The notes beneath the pieces were generated by a model. It ran no database searches and was not told where the DNA came from. It saw nothing but the letters and a program-made list of their open reading frames with translations. From Nyssa sinensis (taxonomy: Eukaryota; Streptophyta; Magnoliopsida; Cornales; Nyssaceae), in NCBI GenBank assembly GCA_008638375.1, contig CM018052.1:28478045-28542044 (forward strand): a stretch of DNA of 64,000 nt, in the 5' to 3' direction. The translations under genes were made by a program, and so were the position numbers. Numbering within the stretch: the stretch's first letter is position 1; every line of letters begins with the position of its first letter. This document shows positions 24,501 through 37,082 of the stretch, piece by piece.

Positions 24501-25256
24501 TACCTCGTACAGATCAACTCCAAAGAATGAGGGAAACCGTAAAAAAACATTAATTCAATTTCTTCAATAAGATCTTGCTACTGCAAACCATCCACAAAGG
24601 CCATGGCAGATCACTGCTTCTCTTCCCCACTCTCCGCAATGGCAATGGCAGTCCCCTCTTTCCCACCATCAGCCACTGCCTCTCTTTTACTCTCCATTTA
24701 GCAACCTCCTACCAACCCTATCAGCCACCAACCGAATCTCATTAAGCAAAGAGTTTCCCGACAAAGACACCTCAAAGATCACTGGACAGAACCCTACATC
24801 CCCAACTGTAATCTAGGTACGTGGTCTCACGACTCATTCCGACACTTCTATTGAATCTCGCTGGCAAGCCTTGGTCATGGAAACGATGGATTAAATTGTC
24901 CATCATCTGTTGCATCCCTCACTGGTCACATAATAAGGTGGATTTAGTAGTTGTAAATTTAGTTGATGGATTTTGAGATAGAGAGGGAGTGACCATTGTA
25001 GAGAGAGATGGCAGTAACTCTCTCTATCTTAACCTCATCTCAATCTATCACATGGATAAAAAGGTAATTTCAGTTAAGTTAGACTTTTTGATTAAAAGAT
25101 TATTAAAAAGAATAAGGACAATATGGTAAATTATGATTCTCCATTAACTGCATCAAAGAAACATTCCTAACTAGGGAGGGCAGTCTAATTTCAGAAACCC
25201 CAAGGGTATTGTTTGTAATTGTCAGAAACGCGAAGGGAGTTTAATGTAATTTACCC
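21582..25256. mobile_element. large Mutator-like element (Pack-MULE type) inside the NFD6-like gene
   Basis: Left end GGATAAATTATACTGACC; right end reverse complemented GGGTAAATTACATTAAAC. The 9-mer TTTATTTAT flanks both ends (21573-21581 and 25257-25265); it is exact but low in complexity. Arms of about 130 bases share GGGTTTCTGAAATTA(C/G)ACTG and GTTTCTGACAATT with the elements at 15580 and 15908. No Mutator transposase is present. The cargo is a 5'-truncated LINE (22321 to about 24234) and two stretches that look like host sequence: 21721-22250 and 24590-24830, the latter with an ATG and a Ser/Pro/Ala-rich frame (MADHCFSSPLSAMAMAVPS) that stops early. I cannot name the source gene. Confidence 0.75.
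22321..24234 (+). pseudogene. 5'-truncated, frameshifted L1-type LINE (reverse transcriptase and zf-RVT region)
   Basis: The sequence begins abruptly inside the reverse transcriptase at [12 protein letters not shown]. It continues through [13 protein letters not shown] and the catalytic FADD box at about 22648-22659, the SYLGLPLG and GGRLTLLKS motifs, and the C-terminal zf-RVT domain (CYFCKNDEEKVDHTLIHC). The reading frame shifts at about 22625, just before [10 protein letters not shown], and again at the C run at 23748-23754. The endonuclease part is missing, as in most 5'-truncated LINEs. No poly(A) tail or clear target duplication is visible at the 3' side, so the copy may have been trimmed or picked up as a fragment by the surrounding element. 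Confidence 0.85.
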
Positions 25257-28200
25257 TTTATTTATTTATTTTTTGACAAGTATAATGTATTTTAAGTAAC
25301 TTTCGGTTGAGAAAAAAAAGTAAAAATAAAAAGTCCCAAGCCTAGTATTTCTTTTCAACTTACCAATTATCTTTCTTGCATTTATATGAATCCTGCAATT
25401 GTCATTGATTGATGATGAGTTAAATCCATTGAGAATGGAGTAAGAAAGCTGAATTAGGTTATGTGAGAGACAGACAACACCTAGACAAGCCTAGTATTTT
25501 TTTTTTCAGTTAGTATTTCATGCTAATATAATCATATAAAGATCATACTGATACATTCTATTCAATCAGCTTGCAACGATGATGTATGATGAATCTTGGA
25601 GGACTGAGACAAGGATAATATACATGCGCTCTAGGAGAATGCCTGATAAGTAGAGTATCAAATGAGCCCCAGTCAAGCAAAATTCTATTAGCCTTCGGCT
25701 TACATTACATAGAAAATGCTAATATGGTTTTCAACTTGTTAAGTTTGATGTTCAAAAACATTATGATGTTTTCTGGCTCCTTCCGGGAGCAGTTGGAGAT
25801 AAAATTCAAACTTTCAAGGATGTACCTCATTATATAATATTTTTCATATTACTTCTATTATTGCATCACTTTTTTTTAAAGTTATTGCAAGTTAAACATA
25901 ATCTGATGATGTGCAAATCATGGGGCAGTAAATGAGTGCTAATCCTATTCCAGAAAGACTAATAAAATGGCACCACTTTCACACTGGGAAATCCTACATC
26001 TATATTGGGAAGTTGCCTCATGAACATTTGATTGTCTTGTGCCATAGTTATTTTGATCTTCTGTTTCTCTTTAATTTTGTCTGGTAACATAATGAAAGTT
26101 CTTGTCAAAAAAAATCCTTTATAAAACATGAAACTTCTTGCTTGTTTTTAAATCATAATGATTATGATGTTCGCATGTCATAAAGTAGTATCAAATATCT
26201 AGTATCACTTATTCCTCAAAGGAAGCATTCTTCACAGTTCCGTGATGAGCAAGTTGCTCTTTCTGATTTTACTTTATTTGTTGACTTTGTTATGATTTAT
26301 TATGATTTTCATAGATCTAGAGAATACATTATCTGCTCATGGCTATTGATCTTGTAGTTTGTTTGGACAATTTAATGACATGACTCATGAGTCCCTTTAG
26401 TATTGTTTTACTCTTATTAACTGATGTAATAGAACTTTTGGTGACCACAAAAAGTAACACTATAAACTGGAATTAGGATGAAAAGCTAGATACCTCTTGT
26501 ATTTGCAATTATGAAATTTGCATCTGAAGTCATCTTCCAGTAAGGATAATCTCTTAAGCAACTTAAAGGAAACTTACAAACCAAAATTCCTATTATTGAG
26601 TTGGGAGTCCCAAGTTCCCAACTTTTTCTTGAAAATGTCAAATTTAGCATCAAGTTTATCCATTTGTGTCAATTATTGGAATTTGGTGGTGCTTCTAAGA
26701 TGTTATAATTGACAGTGAGTCGTGGAATTTACATTAAGGACACAGAATTATGAGTGTGCGCCTACTTTGTGGACTTTTGCATGCTTTGGAACGTCACTTT
26801 GAATCAAAGAAGACTATGATAGGTGACCATGATATTGCAGCACTGCAGATGTGAACTCTAATTCTTCCCACTGGGGGAGAAGTTCAAAACTGTGGCTGGC
26901 CTATGTGGCCTAATTACACTTGTTGGTATGGAATGTTGGCAGTCAAGTAAAATGTCCTTTGTGTCAACCAAAAAAAAAGGAAACAAAAAAGTTAAACTAC
27001 TTATTCCATCAATGTGGTTAATTTAAAGAGTCTGAGATGAAGTGTTTTTGAATGTTTGATGTTTACTCTTTTCAACGTGATGTACATCACATTCCATAAT
27101 TGCAGCATTTTTTATCTTTTGACTTGGAATTTTTCTTTGTTTAGGACTGTGATTCACTCATTGGCTGACTGTGGCTTGGGAATTGCCATCTTGCCTCCAT
27201 TTTCTTTACTTTGCAGTAGAAGTTTATGTTATGGATCTTAATAAAAAACAAAACTAGCAGCTAACCATCGACTTTATATTCTTATTTGTTAGTCTTTGTC
27301 AACTTTTTACTTGTGGCTTTTGGGTAAATTAATTGCTCATTTCTAGACCCTCCATAAGTGTACTTTTTGTCTTTTTTTTTTATTGTAGATGGATGATTGT
27401 TAGTTTGTTGGGATGCGGGTGGATCTGGTCATGATTTCCATGGATTTCAATGGACATTGTAAAGCTACTTCTTGAGGCATTATTCTGGTTGAATGAATGT
27501 GAAATTTAAAGGTTAAGCTGATCTCCAATCAATCAAAAGTATGTATCATAATGGGAAAGGATTATAATTCTTTTTTGCCCTTGGAAATCAAATGCTAGTT
27601 ATCATGCTTACAAGTGGTTGTGTTACTAGGCATGCTCTTTTTATTTTAGTTTTTCTTGGAGCCAGAAGTGCTCTTTTTATATTAAAAGTGGTTTGTTTTT
27701 AGTCATAGTTGTTTTATAGGGGTGGCTACATGTCAGGTTGGATGTGGTATAAAACCTGGTTAGGGCAAGTTGGGGGAGGTTTGGGTCTTAGTTGATATTT
27801 GGTTGCTGGGTTCAGTGTTGTTGATTCATTGGTGCTTTCTATCATGCAAACCCTTCGTCCCAAAGATTGAGCAGGTTTTTAAGGCAGGTTAAATTAAACC
27901 ATTCCCGATTGTTTTCCCTTTTTTCAGTAGGTAATTTCTCAAGTCACTCACATGATGATACACATGCACGTGAGCGTGTGCACATTCACATGCATTTAAA
28001 CAAACAAAAGGCCATCGACGTTACTTTGTTTAAGGTTTTGAGATTATTTACTAATGCAAAAGCATAACCTGGAACTAATTGGAATTGCATTATGGTTGGG
28101 TAATTTGGAGGCTTCCAGGTTCTAATTGTTGCGGGGCCATGAGTTGAGCACCTTTTGCTGAGCATCTTCCTTTTGTCAAGATCTTCCGGTGTCATTTAAC

Positions 28201-30895
28201 CCATTAGTGTGATTAGGTTTGCAGCATTATGTTTTATTTGCACCCACAGGATGAAAGACTTGCTTTACTGCCTATAGGATCCCAAGAAACCAAACCTAGG
28301 ATGAATTGTATCTTGTTACTGGGACGGGGATCGTCTGGTGTCTGATGATGTATGTTATTGCAGTTTGTTTTTTTGATCAACTGCCAATTGATGTCCCTTC
28401 ATCTGTTATTCGACTGAGAAATTAAGCTAGTGGGGATATAGTCAAATCAGCAATACGTACGAGTTAAGATGGAGTTGTGGTATCTTTTTTAATTCATGTT
28501 TTCGTCATAGTGGTGGTCATCTTGTGGCTGCTAAGAAAAAGGGCATTTGAAGTTGTGCGCTGCATACATGTAAATGGGGTGGAAGTGGATGGCATGGCAT
28601 GGGGGCTAATCTACAATTTCGGCTCACAGTTTCTGTGGGAGGTGAATAAGAATAATTGTTAGGATTTCTGAGTTGTGAGCCAACTTAATTTGAGTTGTTC
28701 TTTCCCATACTTGTGACAAAAACACGCCATAATACGGCCGAGTCGTGTAAAGCTCTAAAAAGCTTCACGTCAAAAGGAACCATGGTTGGGATTTGCATGG
28801 GTTGACAAAGTATTCGTCGTCAATGACGGACCAACGCAAGTCTCCTGGAAGAAAATGGCTTTGGTCTAACAGATTAAAGAATAAATGTACTAGCAAATGA
28901 TTTTTATTTTTTACTTTATAATTATACTAATCTTTTTTAAAATATCTGATAATTATACCGATTTCTTTGATTAAAGACATAATATCTTTTAATAGTTCTT
29001 AATGGAAGTCATAAAAAGGCTTAATCCTAACATTCGATCTCAAATCCATTCCTGTTTAAGATTTTGTTTTTCCTTATCTTCCCTTCTTCACTCTTTAGCT
29101 GCCATCTCTTTTTCTCCCCTTTTCATTTTTGCCATTTTTATGCACCGTTAGAGCTCTTTCTCTCTCTCTCTACTCACTCTAAAGCTTCTCTATCTGCAAA
29201 AAACCCATTCAGCCTTCTCGCTCTAAAACACATGCATCGATCTTGGTTGCCAAGGATAGATGAGTAGGGATGGGGGCCTACGACTTCATGGTGATTGCAG
29301 CAATGAGAATGGAAGTTGGTGGTGGTGGATGATGGGTGAACTTCCAGTGGTGGCAACAGCAATGAGTTCCCTGATCGGCAACAACAGACGATGACAATTG
29401 TCAAAATTACGAATTGCGAAGGGATGAATAATGCTATGCATGGTGGCGGTGCCTTGATCTGCACCTTCGTCAACATTGGATCGTCGCTCCTGTCCAAGTA
29501 CGGGGACGGGAACTTCAGTGGCTCCAACACCTCCATAAATGGCTGATTTTGATTTTATATAATATATATTAAAGTACAGATTACTTTCTCAAAAAGCATT
29601 TTATATTTTTTTCTTTGACAAAAATATTCTCCAAATAGCAAAGCGATCAAAAAATTGGCAAAATGATCAATTTTTTATAAAGTGTCACTAAAAACAATAC
29701 CATGAGATAAACATGAAAGACAGAGTGGAAAGAGAGAGAGACAGTAGAGTTATTGCGAACTCATAAAAAGAGTAACGAAGGTCCAAATATTTTTATTGGC
29801 ACGGGTATAATGCATCCGGGTCAATGAATGCGTGCTCTTCCGACTGACCCTATTTCCTGACTAGTACACCAACTCGGAGACTGACCTCAGCATCACCCAA
29901 TGAGCACTAAACAAAAATCTCCGTCAATCATATTGGAGTGATGAATCTCAACACCTGCAAGACTACCATTGACATCATCTAGTGAACATCAAACTGAAAA
30001 CACTACCTCAATCATATTTGAGTGATGAATCTCAATTGTAGACTTTGTATATCATCTGCATATTTGACATAAGAATGCTTGGAGTAGCAAAGTTACCGTC
30101 AACCGAAATAATAAAAAAATTGGTGAACCATGAATGTAATGTCAGTAATCCTCGCACAAGTGAATTATGGTGTTGACTAAAGAATGAGCCATTTCATTAT
30201 GTCGTGTTTGATGTCCCAGAATTTTCCATCTTCTTTTGGGGATTGCTATTGAGGCATTCCAGTTTCGCATAGTAGCAGCTGAGTTATGATCACAGAGACA
30301 TATGGTTGCAAGGCGAGCCATGTAAAAAACCCAAGAGTTTGAAAAACTATTTCTCATAAAGAAAGAAAGAACATTTTTTTTCCAAAAGAACTAATTGTAT
30401 GCATGTGTGTTATGGTTATGAGATCTGATGTATAAGTCAGAACTATAAGATTTGATAACAAGCTATGACTCAGACTATTGTGTCCACAAACCTCACCACA
30501 GCTCAGTGAAGCAAAAGAAAACGACAGGACACTATCATCTACAAGCATGTAGAGACAATAAGTATAACATGAACATTAAACCAGAGAACAAAGATTCCTA
30601 TTAACACTTGGATATTTCACCTGTCCATTTCAAAGCGGAATCAAGTGAATCCTTTTTACATACCAACCACACAAAACTAACATTGGATTAGTCCTAATAC
30701 AAGTTAATAATTTTAGCAAAAGACTGAGTGACTAACTGATTCTAGTGCATTTTGTATACCAAACCCATTGGTCACCAATGAAATTGTAGCTTGATAGCAT
30801 CTCATAGTGATGGCAGATGGTAAATCAAATCATCAGGCTTTCAAACTTTGCAAAATATTTAGATATGAAATACTACGACCACCAAGGAATTCCAG
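25257..30895. other. rest of the NFD6-like gene region and intergenic DNA
   Basis: The stretch 25266-27388 is intron-like. The candidate last exon and 3' untranslated region of the NFD6-like gene fall between 27389 and about 28680. At 28915-29030 is text resembling one arm of the Mutator-type family (TATAATTATACTAATC ... TGATAATTATACCGAT), followed by a GC-richer block at 29250-29540 with CT-rich sequence before it. No right arm was found. From 29545 to 30895 nothing is recognisable. Confidence 0.4.
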
Positions 30896-32742
30896 TCATT
30901 CTTCTGTTACATTCACCAATTCATACTCAACTAGAGACAGGTTGTTATCCTCTTTAACCACAAAATTCGCCGGCTCAGTGACCTCAATGCGGCCCCATTT
31001 GTCAACAGCTAACCTCATAGACCCCTTAAACATGTCAATTTTCGCATTGCGAAGTATCACAGTGGTGTCCGGTTTCATCAGATCAACTGCAGAGGAGAAA
31101 GCAATCATCACCACAAAGCAATATAGTAATAAGTAAACCACTTTCCAAAGTGTCTCTACCATTTTCATCCTAATAAACAACGTAGATAAAAAAAAAAAAA
31201 CAAATAAGCAGCCAAAAAGAAAAGAAGACTGATACAAGCATTCTAACCAACAGAAAATTCCGAGTCTTCAAAAAAACAATCTCAATCAAATTGTTATAAT
31301 AAATCATAAGCCACCACCAAGACATGGATCATTGATTAATTCTGCTAGACAAAGCTTCTTACTTCTTTTTAATAATAAGTGTTCAATATAAAAGGTAAAG
31401 TATGACTTCGGAATGCATGCCGGTACTATGCACTTACATAATGCAAATGAAAGAAAACCAAATACCTATATGAAAATTTGACTTTATGTGGGAAGCTAAC
31501 AAGACAAAAGCATGGTAAACAAAGATGCTTATAAGAGCCCATAACCACAGCCAGGAATTATGAGCATAATTTGTTTAATAGGTAGGTAGATAAAAAGCAT
31601 GGCACATCCTTGGACTCATGAACGTGTTACATATCAAATAAAACTATCACAAATTGAATTTAAGACATAAACAAGTTCATTAGTTAATGAGAAATAGTAA
31701 AATAATGAAATATATTGCAGGGCTAACAGCAAAAAATTAAACATTTTTGAAAAAATAAGCAGTATACTAATGCAACTTGCCTTCCATGTGTGTTAAACAA
31801 CACGTCAGTTTTCAATAGCAAATCAATTGAGAGTGTACTACACATTTTTTTTTTATAAGTATTAATGTACTACATAAAAGTTTAAGAAAAGCACACAGGC
31901 AGCTATGCATTTAGTCATATACAAAGGGAGGACTTTCACCCATTTAAATGGCTAAATACCCAACAACAGCAAGTTTAGAAGTTCACTGCAACCCCTCATT
32001 CTCTTTAAACTTCTAATTCACACAAAAGAAAACTTTAACACGAAATTATTCAAAGTCTTTCATTTTCTGGAAATTCTAATCTGGAACCATGAAAGTCCAA
32101 TCCATATAGAAATGTGGAGACTTTGTATCTAAGATTTTATTGAGAGAGACAATTTCCAAAACTTCAGAACAGCAGCATTATGCTCTGTTTTGTTAGGAGA
32201 AAGGTAAAAGAGAAAATTTTCAACCTCAAAACCCCCATTTCCCATCGAAATAATATATATGTGTGCGTTGTTACGAATTTCATGGTTCTGCTCGGCAATC
32301 AAACAAACGGAGCACTAGGGTCTTCGAATACGCGGAACCCAAAATAGGATGCCAAGCCATAAGCATAGAAGAAACAATAAACATTAAGGTTTTAAGAAAA
32401 AAGAATAAACATTAGGATTTTAGGGGTGAGACATGGAGAGAAAAAGATACTTTGATCGTTGCGGGCGGTGAAGAGGATAGTGCCGGTTTCATCGCCGATG
32501 AGACACTCGGCGATGCGAGTGCGACCACCACGGTGGAGGATCTGAGACGTTGCCGCGTTGCGGCCTTTATTCTGCAAGACAGTGTTGGAGATCAAGACCT
32601 TGACGGTGAGAGTGTGGCCGCTTGTCCCCGGCTTCAGCTGATCCACTTTTATGAACACTGGCTTCCTCATCCCCGGTTTCGATCCACCGCCGCCACTGCT
32701 CCCTTGACTTTGTTCTTGCTGTTGCTGAGTCGTCGCCGCCAT
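30896..32742 (-). CDS. At4g28440-like OB-fold (single-stranded nucleic acid binding) protein
   Basis: Two exons on the minus strand: 32742-32451 and 31086-30896, 483 bases in all, 160 residues. The donor is CAAA|GTATCT and the acceptor CTGCAG|TTGATC; the junction makes Ile in NDQIDLMKPD. After a Gln/Gly/Ser-rich N terminus (about residues 1-23) comes the conserved OB-fold: KPVFIKVDQLKPGTSGHTL, VKVL, then RIAECLIGDETGTILFTARN, VILRNAKIDMFKGSMRLAVD, KWGRIEV and VKEDNNLSLVEYELVNV. This matches plant At4g28440-like proteins, distant relatives of the SOSS-B/hSSB single-stranded DNA-binding proteins. Their exact role in plants is not established. The intron is about 1.36 kb. Length and frame are intact. 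Confidence 0.9.
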
Positions 32743-32841
32743 AGAAAAGAGAGAGCTTTTTCTGGTTGTGTCTTAGTAGCAACGCAACCCCTGACCCTAA
32801 TTCCGGATAAATTTTAGGGTATTCTTAAATCAAAACGGGAC

Positions 32842-32870
32842 GATGGGCCGGGAAGAGCAATACGTGGCCC
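32842..32870 (-). promoter_or_regulatory. paired site II-type (TGGGCC/GGCCCA) promoter elements
   Basis: GATGGGCCG and GTGGCCCAA lie about 100-130 bases before the ATG at 32742, in opposite orientations. Such motifs are bound by TCP factors and are common in promoters of plant housekeeping genes, including ribosomal and organellar protein genes. The function here is inferred from motif and position only. Confidence 0.45.
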
Positions 32871-34193
32871 AAAACGGTACCGTTTTACTTCTCAAGATAA
32901 AAAAATAAAATAAAAAACCACCGCAAACAAGAAATAACCAACTAATATTAGTTGATTATTATTTTGGAGACATGCTCAAAGATGTAATTCATTGGAAAAT
33001 TAATAACTCTATGACATGATTATTAATAAATTAAAAAAAAATTATATTGATTATTATACAGGAGATATGTCAAGACAAAACACATATATAATTCACTGCA
33101 AATATAATAAAATGAGTAATTCTATTTTACTAAATTTTTATTACCAAAATTAATTTATCGTGACAAGATTATATTTAATGTACACGTTTTTATAATTTTA
33201 TAAATAAATAAATATTGTCATATCATTTCAAAATTTACTTTAAAAAATGTTCTGAGAATGATACTATTTTACTCTAATAAGATTCACATTTGGGTTATAT
33301 TTGAATTTAATATTTAAGTTGGGTGGATTTTGAAATTTTAAGTCAAATTCACAATTTTTTTTTGAATTTTAGGGGTGATTACCCCTCAAAATGTGAGTTT
33401 GGACTTAAATGAGATTATATTTTCTTTAGTCACAGATTTAGTACCCTAAGAATAAAAAATAAAATTTGTTTTAGAATTGTATTAGAATTATTTAGTTTTT
33501 AATTTAAATTTATTTTTAATTTCTCTAATTTCTTATTTTATTAAGATTAGTATAGAAAATATAATAATTAGTAGTTTCTTGTTTGAATTATTAGTCTTTA
33601 TTGTAGTATAATTAATATAAAATATGAGTTTTTATTTCTTAATAAAAATATGAGTATTTTAGCGCTTCAAATATGATGTAATAGGTCATTATCATTATGT
33701 TTTTTATCAATAAATATTAATTATGAATTTTGAATAATTATTTTCCCTTGTTTGGGTGAGGAGTCATCATATTATTTAGTTTTTAAGAAATTTGACGTGT
33801 TTGATTATCCTTCACTTATATGACTTCATAATTAATATATTTTTAAAATTATTTTATAATATTATTATTAAATATAATAAAACATGTATATAATCGTATT
33901 AATCGTTTCAATTTCGTGTTAATCAGTCAATTTCAGATTAATAGATTAAATATATTATTTTCGGATCACGGATCATGAGACACGTTTAATAATCGTGTCA
34001 ATGTCGGACTAGCTGGATCAACCCAAACACGACATAAATAATAACTGTATTAATCATATTTGACCTGAACACGATTAAACTTAACTTGAAACTTAGTATG
34101 TTGGTATCATTTTTGAATCATGTTTACAGTTTATGTCCAATATTACCAGCCCTACTTAAGACCAATCATCTATGAAGACCAGTAACTCAAGTA
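32871..34193. other. AT-rich intergenic DNA with a worn hAT-like relic
   Basis: No gene. From about 33880 to 34155 the text (CGTGTTAATCAGTCAATTTC, GACACGTTTAATAATCGTGTC, AACCCAAACACGACATAAATAATA, then TCCAATATTACCAGCCCTAC) resembles the inside and right end of the hAT-type MITE at 36200-37082. The left end is not distinct. Confidence 0.4.
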
Positions 34194-34410
34194 CTCCCTC
34201 CGTCCCAAAATAAAAGTTTTATTTGAAAATTTTAACTTTTTAAGAAGTATTATTTTATTATTTTAAAATTATTTAAATTTATCATATTATTTTATTTAAT
34301 TATAAATCATGTCCATATTAAATATAATAAATAATAGTATTAAAAATTCATATATTAAAAGTACGTTAATTTTTTAAATAAAACTCTTAAAAAAAATAAG
34401 ACGGAGAGAA
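34194..34410. mobile_element. Stowaway-type MITE (Tc1/mariner)
   Basis: The left end CTCCCTCCGTCCCAAAATAA is the canonical Stowaway terminus and follows TA. The right end reverse complemented reads TTCTCTCCGTCTTATTTT. Arms continue as AAAGTTTTATTTGAAAATTT versus AAGAGTTTTATTTAAAAAATT. About 217 bases, non-coding. It lies about 500 bases upstream of the Di19 gene start, where it may affect the promoter; the right-hand TA of the target duplication is not exact. Confidence 0.85.
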
Positions 34411-34918
34411 TTAAATTATCATGGGTGGCCATGGTCTTGCGTAAAGAAAGAGATACCTACTTTGTTTGGAAAAAAAAAAAAAAAAGTCATCCATTTGGAC
34501 GGTCCTTGATTCTTTGTTGTTAGGATAATCGGTGGTGCGAAAATTCATGAAACAGAAACTCAGCCTGCAAATTCAGTCCACCAACCAAACCAAAGGAAAA
34601 CACAAAAAGCTGTGTTCAAAATTAATCGAAAAGCCGACATTTTCTCTCATTTTTGAGACCCATGCGGTTGTCTCCTGTCTTGGCCACACATCGCCCGTTC
34701 AACCACCCCTCTCTCTCTCTCCATTCTTCTTCGATACAATCGTCATATCTGATCTGAACCTTCCTTAGATCAAACACCAAGAAAAAGTCAATATTACTCT
34801 AAAAAATCTTTTAAATCAATAAAAAATTCAAATCAAAAGCAAGCCACTAGAACAATTTTCTAATTTTTTTCTTTATTCGCGCTGTTCAAGTCTCCCTCTC
34901 GCTCTCCCTTTCCCTCCC

Positions 34919-35240
34919 ATGGATTCAGATTTCTGGACCTCTCGCCTTGCGGCCGCCAAACGGCAATTTACGCTGCAGCACCACCATCATCACAACTCCC
35001 AGCTAGGTTCGCTTTGCTTTTTTGTTGCTTTTGTTCGATCCGTAACATTTTTATCAATTAAAATCTGTTTTCTTATTTTTTTTGGTGTTTTTGTTTTCAG
35101 ATCGATTGAACATCGATGATTTCGAGGTTGAAGATGAAGTTCGCCCAGAATTTCCTTGCCCTTATTGTTACGAGGACTTCGATATCGCGTCTCTGTGCTC
35201 GCATCTCGAAGACGAGCACTCTTGCGAGTCCAAAGTCACC
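34919..35240 (+). CDS. Di19 (drought-induced 19) zinc-finger protein, exons 1 and 2 only
   Basis: Exon 1 is 34919-35006 and exon 2 is 35101-35240, joining through a split Asp codon (G|AT). The 76 residues start MDSDFWTSRLAAAKRQFTLQ, then a His run, then LDRLNIDDFEVEDEVRPEF and PCPYCYEDFDIASLCSHLED, EHSCESKVT. This is the N-terminal part of plant Di19 proteins, nuclear transcription factors with two atypical C2H2 fingers that act in drought and salt responses. The first finger (CPYC..H..H) is complete. Exon 2 ends at a clean GTGAGT donor. The expected next exon (V-C-P-V-C second finger, HGHLFKLQ and the C-terminal Di19_C domain) was not found by eye anywhere to the end of the window. The start is preceded by a CT-rich leader. 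The gene is partial here, or truncated. Confidence 0.85.
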
Positions 35241-36199
35241 GTGAGTTTTCTCCTTAGATCGATATATGTATGTATCTATGTATATGTATGTATGGATATG
35301 TATCTATTTATATGCAACTTCATCATTTGTGTTTGTACAACTTTACTCACGTGTTTCCTTTTCTGGTTATGTTTTGATTTGCTTTTTGGTTGAAAACGTT
35401 TTCATCTAATTGGTTAGTATCATCTTATTAGCTGTATTTTCGGGGGATGTGCGAATTAAAGTTGCAAGTTTTGTTATATGATCCTTTGTTTTTCGCTTCG
35501 TTTTCCATTCGTGCACAAAGGTGTATTGTAAATAAGTAAAAGAGAAAAAGAAAGTTACTTTGGTGGGTGGGCAAGTTGAGAGGTCACTATCTTGGTTTTG
35601 GTTGGTCATACGTAAGCTACACATGTTTGTCGGCAAACAAAATTTAGAAACGTGATCAGGTTATGGTAACTTGTCATGGGAGACACAAATAAGATCAGGC
35701 TCTGTGGTTGAATGATGGTGACAAGGAAATAGGAATGATGTCACAGTAAAGTTCGTATACACATAGATACATATGTATATATATAGATATGTATGTATTC
35801 TGATGTTCTCTCCCTCTCTTATATTTATTTTTTGTTTTTTTCTTTTGCGGGTGGGTGTTTTGGGAGAGGGGGACAGTTAATGTTCCATGAGTTGCATGCA
35901 GATATCCTTTCAGCAATATAATTGTGATGGAATATGAAAGAAGGCTTCTAATTAAATAACGGGTAGTTTTGAAGATGTAAATCCACAAATCATTTGTCAT
36001 GTTCAAACTGAAGCTGCTGGTTAACCTCACTCAACGATCAAAGGATTTTTGCAACAAGATTATATGGGTATGTAATAGTTGATACTGGATCAGTATTAAC
36101 GCGTGGTATAGGTACCATGTAATAGATAATTTGAAATTTGCCACCCACCTTCTATTATGGGTTTAAGATCTATAGGTTACATTTTGATACATGTAAAGT
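35241..36199 (+). other. presumed intron 2 of the Di19 gene, first part
   Basis: Intron-like T-rich sequence with a TATG-type repeat at 35265-35305 and ATAC/TATG repeats near 35758-35795. No exon similar to the second Di19 finger is visible. Confidence 0.45.
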
Positions 36200-37082
36200 T
36201 AGGGGTGTCAATTTGTATTATCGTGTCGTGGCAAGGCTTATATATTCGAAAATATGTAATAACCCTAACCCGACACGACCCATTTATTAAACAAGTTACA
36301 CGTGTCGACACGGTTAACCTGTTTATTTTAATTTTAAATTGTTTAGATGAAAAAATTACATATTTCTTTTATAAGTGTAGATAATTTTCAAGTTCGGTGA
36401 ACTTCGGACGTGTGACGAAACAAATTGAGAAACCCTTTATAAATGAAAAGGCTAAGAAGCACGGATACGGACACAGAACACGGATATGATACGATACGGA
36501 CACACAGATACATCAGGGACACGTTGTGATCAGGTTATTTCTCAAAAAAGTAAGACACGGACACATCAGGGACACGTTGAATATATATAAATTTTTATAT
36601 TTTTTATATGACCATATAATAAAAACCTAATGTTATTTCAATTAAACTTGTCATAAAAACACACAAATTTAAAAAATATTATTAAGATATTAAAATAACA
36701 AATTCATAAAATAAAAATTAAAGAATTTTTTCATTTAATCATCAACGTCCATGATTCAAGTGTCCGGACAGGTGTTCGGGAAGTGTTCGAGAGTGTTGGT
36801 GTCTAACATTTGTCCGACACGAACACGTGAGACAAAATAGAGTGTCCGTGCTGCTTAGTGAAAAAGTCTGCAAACCTTGATAAACTTTCGATGTGAAATG
36901 AATTATTTTTACTAGTATTTTTTTTAATCAAATATGTTAAGTCGTGTTAAACGGATTGACATTACTAAAACCAAACATAATATGTTTATTAATCGTATTA
37001 TGCATGTTTATAACCAAAATCTATTAATTTTGTGTCAGGTTCGAGTCGTGTTGTCGTGTATTGTCAAAAATTGACACCCCTA
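36200..37082. mobile_element. hAT-type MITE with a nested second element
   Basis: Termini TAGGGGTGTCAATTT and, reverse complemented on the right, TAGGGGTGTCAATTTT are near identical and typical of plant hAT-type MITEs. Flanking 8-mers TGTAAAGT (36192-36199) and TGTAAAGA (37083-37090) match at 7 of 8, the expected duplication length. Inner text contains CGACACGACCC and CGTGTCGACACGG blocks. It is non-coding. Without the nested element it is about 470 bases. Confidence 0.75.
36452..36858. mobile_element. nested inverted-repeat element rich in CGGACACG motifs
   Basis: Left end CTAAGAAGCACGGATACGG; right end reverse complemented CTAAGCAGCACGGACAC. Flanking 8-mers TGAAAAGG and TGAAAAAG match at 7 of 8, suggesting a hAT-type insertion into the surrounding MITE. 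The ends are built of repeated ACGGACAC / GGACACG motifs. It is non-coding. Confidence 0.6.
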
